From: SYAC01 sp046048055
GTDB taxonomy: Bacteria; Planctomycetota; Phycisphaerae; Phycisphaerales; SM1A02
Length of the DNA stretch: 64,000 bases
Assembly: GCA_046048055.1 (NCBI GenBank)
Contig: JBJOGW010000028.1
Span: 1-64,000 of the forward strand
Direction: 5' to 3'
In this document: positions 8,369 through 17,480 of the stretch, piece by piece
How positions within the stretch are numbered: the first letter of the stretch is position 1
Layout of the letters: every line of letters starts with the position of its first letter
Made by a program: the position numbers and the translations under genes
The notes under the pieces: generated by a model
What the model was told of the DNA's origin: nothing
The model's input: only the letters and a program-made list of their open reading frames with translations
Databases searched by the model: none

Positions 8369-8931
8369 GAGCCGACCTCCTCGCGCACCATGCTCCGGAT
8401 GGCCAGGTCGTACTGCTTCTCGAGCCAGGCCCGGGCGATGCGCCAGTCTCGCTCCGCCGTGGCCATGCTCAGGTCCATCAGGCGGGCCACATGGTCCATG
8501 GGCATGCCGCCGAAGATGCGGAGTTCCGCCACCTGGGCCGCCCGCGGATCGTTCTGGGCCAGCACCTGCAGGGCATCCTCCAGGGCCAGCACGCCGCCCA
8601 CCTCCACGGTGGGATCGAGCGGCTGATGCTCATCGGTGGAGCCCTTCCAAAGCGAACCGCCGCGCTTCTTGCTTCGACGACGACGGGCATGATCCACCAG
8701 CACCGTGCGAAGCACCGTGGCGGCCGTGGCCATGAAGTGTTCCTCGCCCTTGAACTCGCCCAGATCGCGGTCGGCAAGCTTGACGAAGGCCTCGTGCACG
8801 ACAGCGGTCGGCTGCAGGGTGTGCCCTGCGGGCTGGTTCCTCATGCAGAGGGAACTGAGCTCCTTGAGGCGTCCGTAGATGCTCTCGAAGAGTTCAGAAA
8901 GAGACGGATTGTCCTGACGGGAGTCGGACAC
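8365..8931 (-). CDS. ECF-type RNA polymerase sigma factor
   Basis: A 188-residue sigma-70 family protein of the planctomycete/acidobacterial ECF subgroup. Region 2 includes LQPTAVVHEAFVKL and HFMATAATVLRTVLVDHARRR. Region 4 is a helix-turn-helix near residues 130-180 (AELRIFGGMPMDHVARLM...WRIARAWL). It would direct RNA polymerase to its own promoter set. The start is a GTG at 8931 with only a weak upstream ribosome binding site. There is no anti-sigma gene. The overlapping downstream Ser/Thr kinase is the likely partner, an arrangement common in planctomycetes. Confidence 0.9.
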   Translation of the reverse strand: MSDSRQDNPSLSELFESIYGRLKELSSLCMRNQPAGHTLQPTAVVHEAFVKLADRDLGEFKGEEHFMATAATVLRTVLVDHARRRRSKKRGGSLWKGSTDEHQPLDPTVEVGGVLALEDALQVLAQNDPRAAQVAELRIFGGMPMDHVARLMDLSMATAERDWRIARAWLEKQYDLAIRSMVREEVGS

Positions 8932-9146
8932 GGGGTCATTCCAGGATTCAGATCAGGGACGCCCGAGACACATCGCTCGGCTCGCACCTGATCAGGCGCG
9001 TCCCTTCTTCCTCGCCCCAGCAATACCCCTTGTCCTGTCCTTCCGGCACCCACAGTACCCCGGTAGTTGCACGAGGCAAGAAAGGGTGCAAGAAAACGAT
9101 CGCCGGGGATGCGTGCGGGCCATCCCGTATCCGAAAAGGGGCCTTT

Positions 9147-9167
9147 CTGAACCAGGAAGTGGTTCAG
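9147..9167 (-). terminator. Hairpin at the 3' end of accA
   Basis: An 8-bp perfect stem (CTGAACCA and TGGTTCAG) around a 5-base loop overlaps the accA stop codon. On the minus strand it is followed by AAAGGCCCCTTTT rather than an immediate T-run, so it is a weak terminator candidate. Confidence 0.35.
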
Positions 9168-10129
9168 GCCGTCACGGAACCGATCGACCTGAACTTCTCA
9201 AACCGAAGCCGGACAAGGGTTTCCGGCGCGATCCTCTGCAGTTCTCGGACGGATTCCACGATCCACGCCTGAAGGCGTTCCGCAGTCGCCTGGGGATCTC
9301 GATGCGCTCCGCCATGTGGCTCCGGGATCACGGCGTCCACCAGGCCGTTGCTCAGGTTGGCCTGAGCCGTGAGCGCCAAGGCCGAGGCCGCCGCGGTGTT
9401 GGTCTGCTCGTTCGCCTTCTTCCACAGGATGGCGGCACAACCCTCCGGACTGATCACCGAGTACCAGCTGTACTGCAGCATGGCCACTCGGTCGCCCACA
9501 CCGATCCCCAACGCTCCGCCGCTGCCTCCCTCCCCGATCACCACGCAGACCACGGGCGTGCGCAGGCGGCTCATCTCGCGCAGGTTCACGGCGATGGCCT
9601 CGGCCTGCCCACGCTGCTCGCTGTCCAGCCCCGGATAGGCGCCGGGCGTGTCGATCAGCGTGACGATGGGAAGCCGGAACTTCTCGGCCATGCGCATCTT
9701 GAGAAGCGCCTTTCGATAACCCTCGGGGTTGGCGCAGCCGAACCGGCACTTGATGCGTTCCTCGGTGGTCCGGCCCTTGTGGTGACCCACGACCAGGCAC
9801 TTCATGCTGCCGATGCGGGCAAAGCCGGTCACGATGCTGGGGTCGTCGCCAAAGCGACGATCACCGTGCAGTTCACACCAGTCCCGGCACATCAGCCGCA
9901 CGTAGTCCAGGGTCTGCGGCCGCTGGGGATGCCTTGCCACCCGCACGGTCTGCCATGGGGTGAGATTGGCGTAGGTCTTGGTGAGCAGGCTGTCGCGGGC
10001 CTGACGCAAGGTGGCCACCTCATCGGCGAACCTTTCCGCATCGGGCTTCTGCTCCAGGGCGTCGATCTGCCGCTGGATCTCCGCGACGGGCTCCTCGAAG
10101 TCCAGCGTGATGGGTCCGGGCGACGACAT
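9164..10129 (-). CDS. accA: Acetyl-CoA carboxylase carboxyltransferase subunit alpha
   Basis: AccA pairs with AccD to move the carboxyl group from carboxybiotin to acetyl-CoA, the first step of fatty acid synthesis. The 321-residue protein (E. coli AccA is 319) has LDFEEPVAEIQRQID at the N-terminus, the ELHGDRRFGDDPSIV segment, and the GEGGSGGALGIG oxyanion loop near residue 210. I chose the ATG at 10129 because it gives the family length; a GTG at 10147 would add six residues. No accD or other acc gene is in the window. It is divergent from proC, 68 bp away. Confidence 0.95.
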   Translation of the reverse strand: MSSPGPITLDFEEPVAEIQRQIDALEQKPDAERFADEVATLRQARDSLLTKTYANLTPWQTVRVARHPQRPQTLDYVRLMCRDWCELHGDRRFGDDPSIVTGFARIGSMKCLVVGHHKGRTTEERIKCRFGCANPEGYRKALLKMRMAEKFRLPIVTLIDTPGAYPGLDSEQRGQAEAIAVNLREMSRLRTPVVCVVIGEGGSGGALGIGVGDRVAMLQYSWYSVISPEGCAAILWKKANEQTNTAAASALALTAQANLSNGLVDAVIPEPHGGAHRDPQATAERLQAWIVESVRELQRIAPETLVRLRFEKFRSIGSVTA

Positions 10130-10197
10130 GGGCCGAAATGCTAGCACCCCGTCAACGGGTCGCCGCGGGAACAGGCGAAAGCGGGCACAATGTCGTC

Positions 10198-11037
10198 ATG
10201 CGAAGGCTTGCCGTGGCTGGATTCGGAAAGCTTGGGTCAGCGCTGGTGCAGGGCGCCCTGCAGGCGGGCGTGGTGCGGGCTGCCGATGTTGTGGTGTGGG
10301 CTCGCAGCGAGCAACGCCGCCGCCAGGCCGAGTCGATGGGACTTGCCGCCGAACCGTGGCCGGCCCTGGTGCGCGACACCTCCCACCTGCTGCTGGCCCT
10401 GAAGCCGCAGGTGTTCGCCGAGATGACGGCCCAGCGACCACCGCTGCTGCCGACCACCGGCGTGATCAGCGTGATGGGTGGCTGGAGCGTGGCCCATGTC
10501 GGCCAGCGGCTGGGGACCGACCGCGTAATCCGCGCCATGCCCAACGTGGGCGCGGCGGTGCGATGCAGCACCACCGCCGTGGTGATCCCGGAGTCGGTGC
10601 CTCCGCAGGATGCCGCATTCGCCATGGACTTGTTCGGATCGGTGGGTGCCGTGCTGCACGTGCCCGAGTCCCTCATGGACACGGTGACGGCGGTGGGCGC
10701 ATCGGGCGTGGCCTACGTGTGTCGCATGATCGAGGCCATGCAGCGCGGTGCCGAGTCGCTGGGCGCCAGTCCTGCCGTGGCTCGCGGACTGGCCCTTGGC
10801 GCCGCAGATGCAGCGGTGGCCCTGCTTCGCAGCGAACCCCACGCCCAGCCGCAGCAGGTCCGCGAGCGCGTGACCAGCCCCGGGGGCACCACTGCGGCGG
10901 CCATGGGGGTGCTGGAGTCCGGCGGCTTCGAGACGCTGGTGATGCAGGCGGTGCAGGCTGCCCAGGACCGAGCTCGCTCGCTCGATGGCGGGATCTCGCG
11001 GGCATCCGGTGTCGATGAACCGCCGCGAAGGCCGTAG
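10198..11037 (+). CDS. proC: Pyrroline-5-carboxylate reductase
   Basis: ProC catalyses the last step of proline synthesis, the NAD(P)H-dependent reduction of pyrroline-5-carboxylate. The 279-residue protein begins with a Rossmann motif VAGFGKLGSALVQG. It contains the family motif VIRAMPNVGAAV near residue 110 and the conserved C-terminal block RERVTSPGGTTAAAMGVLE near 220. The ATG at 10198 places the nucleotide-binding motif at the N-terminus as is usual; earlier in-frame codons give an unlikely extension. The gene stands alone. Confidence 0.93.
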   Translation: MRRLAVAGFGKLGSALVQGALQAGVVRAADVVVWARSEQRRRQAESMGLAAEPWPALVRDTSHLLLALKPQVFAEMTAQRPPLLPTTGVISVMGGWSVAHVGQRLGTDRVIRAMPNVGAAVRCSTTAVVIPESVPPQDAAFAMDLFGSVGAVLHVPESLMDTVTAVGASGVAYVCRMIEAMQRGAESLGASPAVARGLALGAADAAVALLRSEPHAQPQQVRERVTSPGGTTAAAMGVLESGGFETLVMQAVQAAQDRARSLDGGISRASGVDEPPRRP

Positions 11038-11070
11038 GCCCCGCGACGTCACGTGGCCAAGCGGGCCTGA

Positions 11071-12180
11071 TCAGAAGTCGCGGCGCGCGAACACCAGGCA
11101 GCCAGCCAGGATCACCACCGCCTCAAAACCCAGCGAGGTGCCCACGATCCAGCCCGCGCCACGGGATCGCCGCTCGCGATTCACGGCCTCGACCACATCG
11201 CGTTCACGGGCGTAGACGCTGCCAAAGGAGCTGTTTCGGCCCCGACGGCGACGCGAGATCTCGTCATCCGAGGGCTCATCATCCTCGGTGGCGTCGGAGG
11301 CCACGCCACGAAGGTTGGCCGCGTCCACCAGCCATCGCTCCACGAGCGCCGCGGTCTCCTCGGGCTTGGGAAGCACGGTCTTGAGCGTGAACAGGATCCG
11401 GTGGGCCGTTCGCAACGAGTCCAACGCCTCCTCGGCACGCTCCCTCGCCTCCTGAAGGTCCGAGACGTCGGCCGCAGGGTCCTTTCGCACACGGCGATCC
11501 ATGAAACGGTCGATCGCCGACATCTCCTCGATCCTGGCCACGCGGAACCCGTCCACGATGGTCTCGCTGGTGTTCAGGGTGAAGAGCAGTCCCCACAGCA
11601 GCACGGTCAGCAGCAGTGCCGCGATGCCGCTGCGCGTGAGCGTGCCGATCAGGGCACACGCCCCGAACAGGTACGAGTAGACGAGCGTGACCATGGGCAC
11701 CGCCAGAAAGAGGCCGGGCTCCCACACGCCGCCACGCCACCCGATCACCACGAAGCTGGCCAGGCAAAAGGCGAACAGCTGCATGGCCGTGAACAGCAGC
11801 CCGCCCACGAACCGGAACACGTAGAGCCTCCACCGGGCGATCGGCCGCGCCAGCAGCGTCTCCACGGTGCCGCTGGAGACGAGCTCGGGGAACAGTCCCG
11901 CGCTGCTCACCAGTGCCAGCAGGCAGGCGAGCCACGACAGCCACACGCGCACGCCCAGCGTGTAGAAGGTGAGCTTGTAGAAGTCCTCGGGAGCCAGCAC
12001 CGACGAATTGAGCAGCGGAATCTCGATGGTCCACCCCAGCAGCTGCAGGCCTCGCTCGTTGATGCCCACGGCGGCGAAGCACAGCACCACCAGGCCCGAG
12101 AGCGCCAGGCTGAGCCAGAACAGCCGCTTGCTCGAGAGCTCGCGGTAGGTGTCGACCAGGATGGCCGTGAGCGCCATCAT
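11071..12180 (-). CDS. ABC-2 type transporter permease
   Basis: A 369-residue membrane protein with about six hydrophobic segments, an ABC-2 fold (segments near residues 20-40, 75-95, 125-150, 160-185, 190-215 and 340-362). A long charged loop (about 215-335), probably cytoplasmic and with a DDEPSDDEISRRRRGR stretch, separates the last segment. The second ATG start at 12180 overlaps the stop of the ATPase gene (ATGA), which fixes the start and pairs the genes as one exporter. The substrate is unknown. Similar permeases lie in gliding, lipid or antibiotic exporters, but nothing nearby points to one. Confidence 0.85.
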   Translation of the reverse strand: MMALTAILVDTYRELSSKRLFWLSLALSGLVVLCFAAVGINERGLQLLGWTIEIPLLNSSVLAPEDFYKLTFYTLGVRVWLSWLACLLALVSSAGLFPELVSSGTVETLLARPIARWRLYVFRFVGGLLFTAMQLFAFCLASFVVIGWRGGVWEPGLFLAVPMVTLVYSYLFGACALIGTLTRSGIAALLLTVLLWGLLFTLNTSETIVDGFRVARIEEMSAIDRFMDRRVRKDPAADVSDLQEARERAEEALDSLRTAHRILFTLKTVLPKPEETAALVERWLVDAANLRGVASDATEDDEPSDDEISRRRRGRNSSFGSVYARERDVVEAVNRERRSRGAGWIVGTSLGFEAVVILAGCLVFARRDF

Positions 12181-13133
12181 GAGGCCGCCCCTGGAGGAAG
12201 CGGCTGGCCGGTGAGCGGATCGGTCACGGCCTTCATGAACAGGGCCTCCAGTCCCTGCCGCTCGGGCACCAGGCTCACGATGGTGGCACCCGCCCGGCGG
12301 GCCGCATCGATGGCCGGCTGGGCCGCAGCCGGGTCGAGCGATGGAATGTCGTGCACGCACAGAAGCGGGTCGCCCGGGTCCGTGGCGGTCATGCCGCTCT
12401 GGCCAGGCAGCGAGGGCGGCTCGTGGAACCACCGCACCGTGAGGCGTTGGCGTGCACCCTCGCGCTGCAGGTCCGACAGGCGGCCCTGGGTGACCACGCG
12501 CCCCTGCAGCAGGATGGCCACGCGGTCGCAGACCTGCTCGGCCTCGCTCAGCAGGTGGCTGTTCAGGAACACGGTGCGGCCTTCGCTGCGCATGGTGACC
12601 AGCAGGTCACGGATCTCCTTGCGGCCGACCGGGTCCACGCCATCCGTGGGCTCGTCCAGGAACACCAGCTGCGGATCGTTCACCAGAGCCGCGGCCAGTC
12701 CGGCACGCTGGCGCATGCCCTTGCTGAAGGAACTCACGCGGCGATCCTTCCAGGTGCCCAGGCCCACGCGGTCCAGCAGCTCGGCGGCTCGCTGGCGTCG
12801 CTGCGGGCGACGCACGCCGGACAGCGCTCCGCTGAACTCCACCGCCTGCCTCGCGGTCAGGTAGGGCGGGAGCCGATGCTGCTCGGGCAGGTACCCCACG
12901 CGAGCCAGGCTGGCCTTGTCGCCCACGGGCCTTCCCAGCAGCGTGCCGCGGGCCTCGGTGGGACGCACCACCGTGAGCAGGATCTTGACCAGCGTGCTCT
13001 TGCCCGCACCGTTGGGCCCCAGCAGTCCGAAGATCTCCCCGGCTTCCACGCGCAATGCCACCTCGCGCAGCGCGTGCACGCGGCCGCGATAGCTCTTTCG
13101 CACGCAGGCCAGGTCGATGGCCGCCTGGGACAT
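12177..13133 (-). CDS. ABC transporter ATP-binding protein
   Basis: A 318-residue ATPase with Walker A GPNGAGKST (near residue 45), Q-loop PEQHRLP, signature FSKGMRQRAG, Walker B LVFLDEPTDGVDP and the H-loop NSHLLSE. It is closest to the CcmA/NatA-type ATPases that pair with ABC-2 permeases. A C-terminal domain of about 85 residues (from 235) is typical of this group. The ATG at 13133 gives the usual short N-terminus. Its stop overlaps the permease start by 4 bp. Confidence 0.92.
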   Translation of the reverse strand: MSQAAIDLACVRKSYRGRVHALREVALRVEAGEIFGLLGPNGAGKSTLVKILLTVVRPTEARGTLLGRPVGDKASLARVGYLPEQHRLPPYLTARQAVEFSGALSGVRRPQRRQRAAELLDRVGLGTWKDRRVSSFSKGMRQRAGLAAALVNDPQLVFLDEPTDGVDPVGRKEIRDLLVTMRSEGRTVFLNSHLLSEAEQVCDRVAILLQGRVVTQGRLSDLQREGARQRLTVRWFHEPPSLPGQSGMTATDPGDPLLCVHDIPSLDPAAAQPAIDAARRAGATIVSLVPERQGLEALFMKAVTDPLTGQPLPPGAAS

Positions 13134-13193
13134 GGGCCACAGTCTATGAGTGACGCGCGGCATGCCATGCCCAAGCGACCTCTCCCCGAGTGG

Positions 13194-13841
13194 TCAGGGG
13201 CCAATCGACTGGACCTGCACGAGCGCCTCGTCGAGCCAGACGCTGACCAGCGGGAAACGCGAGTCCACCTGCACCGCCCATGAGCCCGTCGCATCGGCGA
13301 AGTCCGCATCTCGGATGCCATGCTCGGCCGCCTCGAGGGCCACCTGCGAGACGCAACCAGTGCGGAGCATCTGCCAGCCGTTACCGCCGTCCCAGGAGCG
13401 ATCCAGCCGGGCCTGGTCCAGGAACAGGTCCGCACGAACGCGGTATCGGGCCACGACGCCGGACTTGATGCCTGGCTGCGGCGCCGGCCAGAGCTCAGGA
13501 TCCCGAACATGCAGTTGCCGCAGTTCACGCTCGTCAACCGGCTTTCGCGCCGGTTCTGGCTCGAAGAAGAGCGGCGCACCCATGGGTGGCGTGACCCGGT
13601 ACAGCGTGCGACCTCCGGCGATCGGAATCAGCCGGTCGATCGGGTAGCCGTGATCCGTGTACCCGTCGGGCACGATCCTGAACTCGTGTGGGCGGATCTC
13701 GATGCTCGGCTTGAACGCCACGAAGCGGTACCGCTGCAGCGAACCGTCCGGGAGTTGCCGCTCCACCTCAAGTTGCGTGCAGCCCGTGACCGCAGCCGAC
13801 AACGCCACCGCCGCCATCCATGCAAGACATCCCTGTCGCAT
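13194..13841 (-). CDS. Predicted lipoprotein of unknown function
   Basis: A 215-residue protein with a lipoprotein signal: MRQGCLAWMAAVALSAAVTGC, lipobox AVTGC, acylated Cys at residue 21. The mature part is rich in beta-type segments and Pro, with no family I recognise. The ATG at 13841 has a strong ribosome binding site (GGGAGGAA). It is likely processed by the LspA encoded at 4800 and anchored in a membrane. It is divergent from ubiD with about 210 bp between. Confidence 0.75.
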   Translation of the reverse strand: MRQGCLAWMAAVALSAAVTGCTQLEVERQLPDGSLQRYRFVAFKPSIEIRPHEFRIVPDGYTDHGYPIDRLIPIAGGRTLYRVTPPMGAPLFFEPEPARKPVDERELRQLHVRDPELWPAPQPGIKSGVVARYRVRADLFLDQARLDRSWDGGNGWQMLRTGCVSQVALEAAEHGIRDADFADATGSWAVQVDSRFPLVSVWLDEALVQVQSIGP

Positions 13842-14050
13842 GCGTCTTCCTCCCTGTTGAGTCCGTGATGTGGGGCGGGGAACGATCCCGCCAAGGAATG
13901 GATCATGACGGCTACCGCGGGCCGATCAGGTGGGCGGTGCCCTTTTTCCAGCGAAATCCTGCAAATCGCCGCGTGACCTCGCGGCCACCCCCGGGCTTCG
14001 CGCCGTGGCCGGTTGCCGCAATCGCCCGGGTGACATTCAATCCACCCCTC
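13842..14050. promoter_or_regulatory. Divergent intergenic region between the lipoprotein gene and ubiD
   Basis: About 209 bp that must hold promoters for both directions. A hairpin with 6-7 bp arms (GGCGGGG at 13874-13880 and TCCCGCC at 13886-13892) and a short GGGC/GCCC hairpin followed by TTTTT (13932-13947) are visible. I see no clear -35/-10 pair. Confidence 0.3.
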
Positions 14051-16099
14051 ATGGCCTCCCACGCCACCCTTGCCGACTTCGTGCGCGCGCTCGATGCCGC
14101 AGGCGAACTGGTGCGCGTGCGCGAGCCGGTCTCGCCGCTGCTGGTGCCTGGCTGCCTGGCGGAGCGGCAGTCGCGCAGCCGCGCGGCGCACGCCTCGCCC
14201 TCGGCCGCGTCGTTCGATCCGGCCCACGCGCACCTGGGTGGGCGGGCCCTGCTCTTCGAGCAGGTCGAGGGGTGCGACTTTCCGCTGGCCATGAACCTGT
14301 TCGGCAGCGCCCGGCGCATGGAGATGGCGCTGGGCGTGCACGACCATCCGCGCGGCCTGGAGCACGTGGCGGACCGCATCGCCAGCCTGACCAGGCCGGT
14401 GCCGCCGCGCTCGCTCGGCGAGATGCTCGCCAAGGCCCGTGAATTCATGCCCCTGCTGCGCATCGGCCCGCGCCGCGTTCGGCGCGGCCGCTGCCAGGAG
14501 GTGGTGAAGCTGACCCGTCTCGGCCAGGTGGACCTGCGCCGGCTGCCGATCATCAAGTGCTGGCCCATGGATGGCGATCCGGCCGCGGTGGGCTACCCCA
14601 TGAACGCCGAGCAGGCCGGCACCGCGGCAGGACAGGGCCGCTACATCACGCTGGCCGGCATGCACACCATCCATGCCGAGGACCGCGACGCGGTCAAGCC
14701 CGCCAGCCACAACATCGGCATGTACCGCAGCCAGTTGCTCGGGCCCACCACCCTGGCCATGCACTGGCACCTGCATCATGATGGTGCCGCCCATTGGCGC
14801 AGCTGGAAGAGGCTGGGCCAGCGCATGCCGATCGCCATCTGTCTGGGCGGCGAGAGCGTGATGACCTACGGCGCCACCGCCCCGCTGCCGCCGGGCATCA
14901 GCGAGCTGCTCATGTGCGGATTCCTCAACGGCCGAGGCATTCCGATGATTCCCGCCCGGACCGTTCCGCTGCGGGTGCCTGCCAACAGCGAGATCGTGAT
15001 CGAGGGCTGGGTCAGCACCGACGGCGGCATGCCGGACTGGGAGCCGCAGCGCGGCGAGCCGCTGGGTCCCGGGGCCGTGTTCGAGGGACCCTTCGGCGAC
15101 CACACCGGCTTCTATTCGCTGCCAGATCGCTATCCGGTGGTCGAGGTCACCGCCATCACGCACGCCCGCGACGCCATCTACCCCGCCACCATCGTGGGCC
15201 TGCCGCCGCAGGAGGACTACTGGCTGGGCAAGGCCACGGAGCGCATCTTCCTGCCCCTGCTCAGGACCATCGTGCACGACGTGGACGACTACCACCTTCC
15301 GCGCTTCGGCTGCTTTCACAACGCGGCCTTCGTGCGCATCCGCAAGAGCTACGCCTTCCAGGGCCGCCGGCTCATGAGCAGCATCTGGGGTGCCGGACAG
15401 ATGGCCTGGACCAAGATGATCGTGGTGGTCGATGGCCAGGTGCCCGTGCACCAGGAGGAGCGGGTGCTGGAACATGCGTTCCGACACTGCGACTTCGTGC
15501 GCGACGTGGAACTGGTCCATGGGCCGCTCGACATCCTGGACCACTCCGCACCGGGACTGGGCGCCGGCACCAAGATGGGCATCGATGCCACGCGCAAGCA
15601 GGCTGGCGAGGAGGCCTTCGGGATGGCCCTGGGTGATCCACGCCTGCCGCCACCCGCGGAAGTGGAGTCGTTCCTGGCCAGGGCCGGCGCCGTGCTTCCT
15701 GGCGTCGCCGCGCCGGCGTGGGGTCACGGCCGCTGCGTGTTCGTGGCGGCGGAGAAGCGGCACCCGCTGGATGGCGCCAAGGCCATCACCGTGGCGTGGA
15801 GCCTGCTGCCCGACGACCCCGGCGTGGCCGACTTCATGATCGTGGTGGACCAGGGCACCGACCTGCGGGATTGGGAACGCGTGCTGTTCCTGATGGCAGC
15901 CAACGCCGATCTCGGCCGGGACCTGCATCGCAACGGTCGCCGCGTGGCGATCGACGCCACACGCAAGATGCCCGGCGATGCGCGCGGCGGACTCGGCGTG
16001 CGACGCTACCCGCCACTGGTGGGATTCGATGCCCCGACCGTGGCGACCGCGGAACGCGTCGAGCGGTCCAGCGGCATCGTGGTGGATCCGCAGGCATGA
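14051..16099 (+). CDS. UbiD-family decarboxylase
   Basis: UbiD-family enzymes use prenylated FMN to (de)carboxylate aromatic or unsaturated acids, for example in ubiquinone or menaquinone synthesis. The 682-residue protein starts with the usual LADFVRALDAAGELVRV segment. It has the ESVMTYGATAPLPPGISE block, the EGPFGDHTGFYS metal/cofactor region and the later IVVVDxxVPVH-type segment. It is longer than E. coli UbiD (497) because of inserts in the N-terminal third and a longer C-terminal domain. The neighbouring nuoC suggests quinone synthesis feeding respiration, an inference. No ubiX gene is in the window. Its stop overlaps the next start (ATGA). Confidence 0.85.
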   Translation: MASHATLADFVRALDAAGELVRVREPVSPLLVPGCLAERQSRSRAAHASPSAASFDPAHAHLGGRALLFEQVEGCDFPLAMNLFGSARRMEMALGVHDHPRGLEHVADRIASLTRPVPPRSLGEMLAKAREFMPLLRIGPRRVRRGRCQEVVKLTRLGQVDLRRLPIIKCWPMDGDPAAVGYPMNAEQAGTAAGQGRYITLAGMHTIHAEDRDAVKPASHNIGMYRSQLLGPTTLAMHWHLHHDGAAHWRSWKRLGQRMPIAICLGGESVMTYGATAPLPPGISELLMCGFLNGRGIPMIPARTVPLRVPANSEIVIEGWVSTDGGMPDWEPQRGEPLGPGAVFEGPFGDHTGFYSLPDRYPVVEVTAITHARDAIYPATIVGLPPQEDYWLGKATERIFLPLLRTIVHDVDDYHLPRFGCFHNAAFVRIRKSYAFQGRRLMSSIWGAGQMAWTKMIVVVDGQVPVHQEERVLEHAFRHCDFVRDVELVHGPLDILDHSAPGLGAGTKMGIDATRKQAGEEAFGMALGDPRLPPPAEVESFLARAGAVLPGVAAPAWGHGRCVFVAAEKRHPLDGAKAITVAWSLLPDDPGVADFMIVVDQGTDLRDWERVLFLMAANADLGRDLHRNGRRVAIDATRKMPGDARGGLGVRRYPPLVGFDAPTVATAERVERSSGIVVDPQA

Positions 16100-16743
16100 T
16101 CCACGGACAGCCGCCCCGCCCACCGCTGCCCGCGGCGATCGGGGTGCCGCTGGCCGTGGGCGCGCTCATGGTGGCCATCTTCGCCGTGTTCCACCAGATC
16201 ACGCGCGGACTGGTGGGGGGATTCGGAAGTCCGTGGACCTCGGTGGCGCTGGCATGCGTGGGCACCGCGACCGGCGGACTGATGCTGCTTCCATTGCTGC
16301 CGGTGCTGCGCTTGCCCTGGTGGTGGTGGGCACGCGGACTGCCCCTGCAGCGGAAGGCTGGTGGACGGTGCCCGGACTGCGGCTACCACGGCGTGCCCGA
16401 ACCCTGCGCCGAGTGTGGTGGCGATGGGAGGGTGGCCGTCATGGAACTGCTCTCGTGGCGCTCGGCGATCCTGTTCACCCTGCTGCTGCTGGCGGCGATG
16501 GCCGCAGGCGTGCTGTCGGCCGAGACGCGCGTGCGTGCCGACGAGCGGGACTTTGTCGCCGAGGTAAACCGCCTCACCGCGGGTGGTCATCTTCGGCCGC
16601 ATGCCCGGGCGCGCGCGTCGCCGTGCGCCTTTGCCACGCTCCAGTACGACCCCGCCGAGGGCTTCCTGGCGCCACCACCCTTCGACACGCCGCGCATCCC
16701 GGGATGGCGGGGCACCCGGCGGCAGGTGCCCGAGACACCATGA
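16096..16743 (+). CDS. Membrane protein with a zinc-ribbon motif
   Basis: A 215-residue protein I do not recognise. Hydrophobic segments lie near residues 14-34, 45-72 and 121-142. Between the second and third is a CPDCGYHGVPEPCAEC zinc-ribbon motif, so a metal-binding loop faces one side of the membrane. The last 60 residues are Arg/Pro-rich. It overlaps ubiD by 4 bp (ATGA) and lies 33 bp ahead of nuoC on the same strand, so the three form a likely operon. Confidence 0.65.
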   Translation: MIHGQPPRPPLPAAIGVPLAVGALMVAIFAVFHQITRGLVGGFGSPWTSVALACVGTATGGLMLLPLLPVLRLPWWWWARGLPLQRKAGGRCPDCGYHGVPEPCAECGGDGRVAVMELLSWRSAILFTLLLLAAMAAGVLSAETRVRADERDFVAEVNRLTAGGHLRPHARARASPCAFATLQYDPAEGFLAPPPFDTPRIPGWRGTRRQVPETP

Positions 16744-16776
16744 ATGGTGCGGCAGCGGTGCTACCATTCGCCTCCT

Positions 16777-17328
16777 ATGGCACCCACGCTGGACCACCCC
16801 ACGCTGCCGCTGGTCAAGGAGCGATTCGCCGACGTGAAGTTCATGGCCACGGAGTTCCGCGGCCAGACCACGCTGGTGGTGCCCGCCGAGCGCCTGCACG
16901 ACGTGGCCCGCTTCCTGCGCGACGATCCTCGGTGCGACTACAACTTTCTCAGCGACGTGACCGCGGCCGACTACCTGGACTATCCGGCCCCGCAACCCGG
17001 TCGCTTCGCGGTGCTGTGGATGCTGCTCAGCCATGCGCATGAGCGTCGTCTGCGGCTGAAGGTGTTCCTGAACCCCACCATCGACACCACCGGCATCGAT
17101 CCGGATCCCGCCCTGGTGGTGGACAGCGTGACCGACCTGTGGCCCGGTGCCGAGTGGATGGAGCGCGAGGTGTACGACATGTACGGCATCCGCTTCCGCA
17201 ACCACCCAGACCTGCGTCGGATCCTGACCTGGAAGGACTTTCCGGCCCACCCGCTTCGCAAGGACTACCCGCTGCGGGGTCGCGGCGAACGCGAGCACTA
17301 CCAGAAGCTGGCGCGCGACTCGGCGTGA
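16777..17328 (+). CDS. nuoC: NADH-quinone oxidoreductase subunit C
   Basis: NuoC is a peripheral-arm subunit of respiratory complex I. The 183-residue protein carries the 30-kDa subunit signature: EREVYDMYGIRFRNHPDLRRIL followed by HPLRKDYPL near residues 130-170. The ATG at 16777 is chosen because it gives the family-like length. No other nuo gene is in the window, so this subunit is separated from the usual nuoA-N cluster, or the rest lies elsewhere. It is the last gene of the run starting at ubiD and is followed by the three-hairpin RNA. Confidence 0.92.
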   Translation: MAPTLDHPTLPLVKERFADVKFMATEFRGQTTLVVPAERLHDVARFLRDDPRCDYNFLSDVTAADYLDYPAPQPGRFAVLWMLLSHAHERRLRLKVFLNPTIDTTGIDPDPALVVDSVTDLWPGAEWMEREVYDMYGIRFRNHPDLRRILTWKDFPAHPLRKDYPLRGRGEREHYQKLARDSA

Positions 17329-17480
17329 GGTCTTCAGAAGTCCCGGTGGGCTGGGGAATCGGAGTGGCCGAAATGGCGCCGTAAACGGGGCTGCCGCCAG
17401 GCCATGGGCCATGCAACACGAAAATCCAGACTTTGCATGATGGTTCACGCCACCCGTTTGCGTTTAGCCAGATGAAGGAC
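17329..17480 (+). other. Leader or 3'UTR between nuoC and the three-hairpin RNA
   Basis: About 150 bases without a gene. They include a 7-bp inverted repeat (CATGCAA at 17410-17416, TTGCATG at 17433-17439). A promoter for the RNA at 17481 may lie here (TTGCAT at 17433 is a possible -35 box), but I see no convincing -10 box. The RNA could instead be cut from the nuoC transcript. Confidence 0.3.

Noticed and set aside
13628..16123. An 831-codon open frame opposite ubiD
   Set aside because: Composition typical of an antisense shadow, with no recognisable domain.
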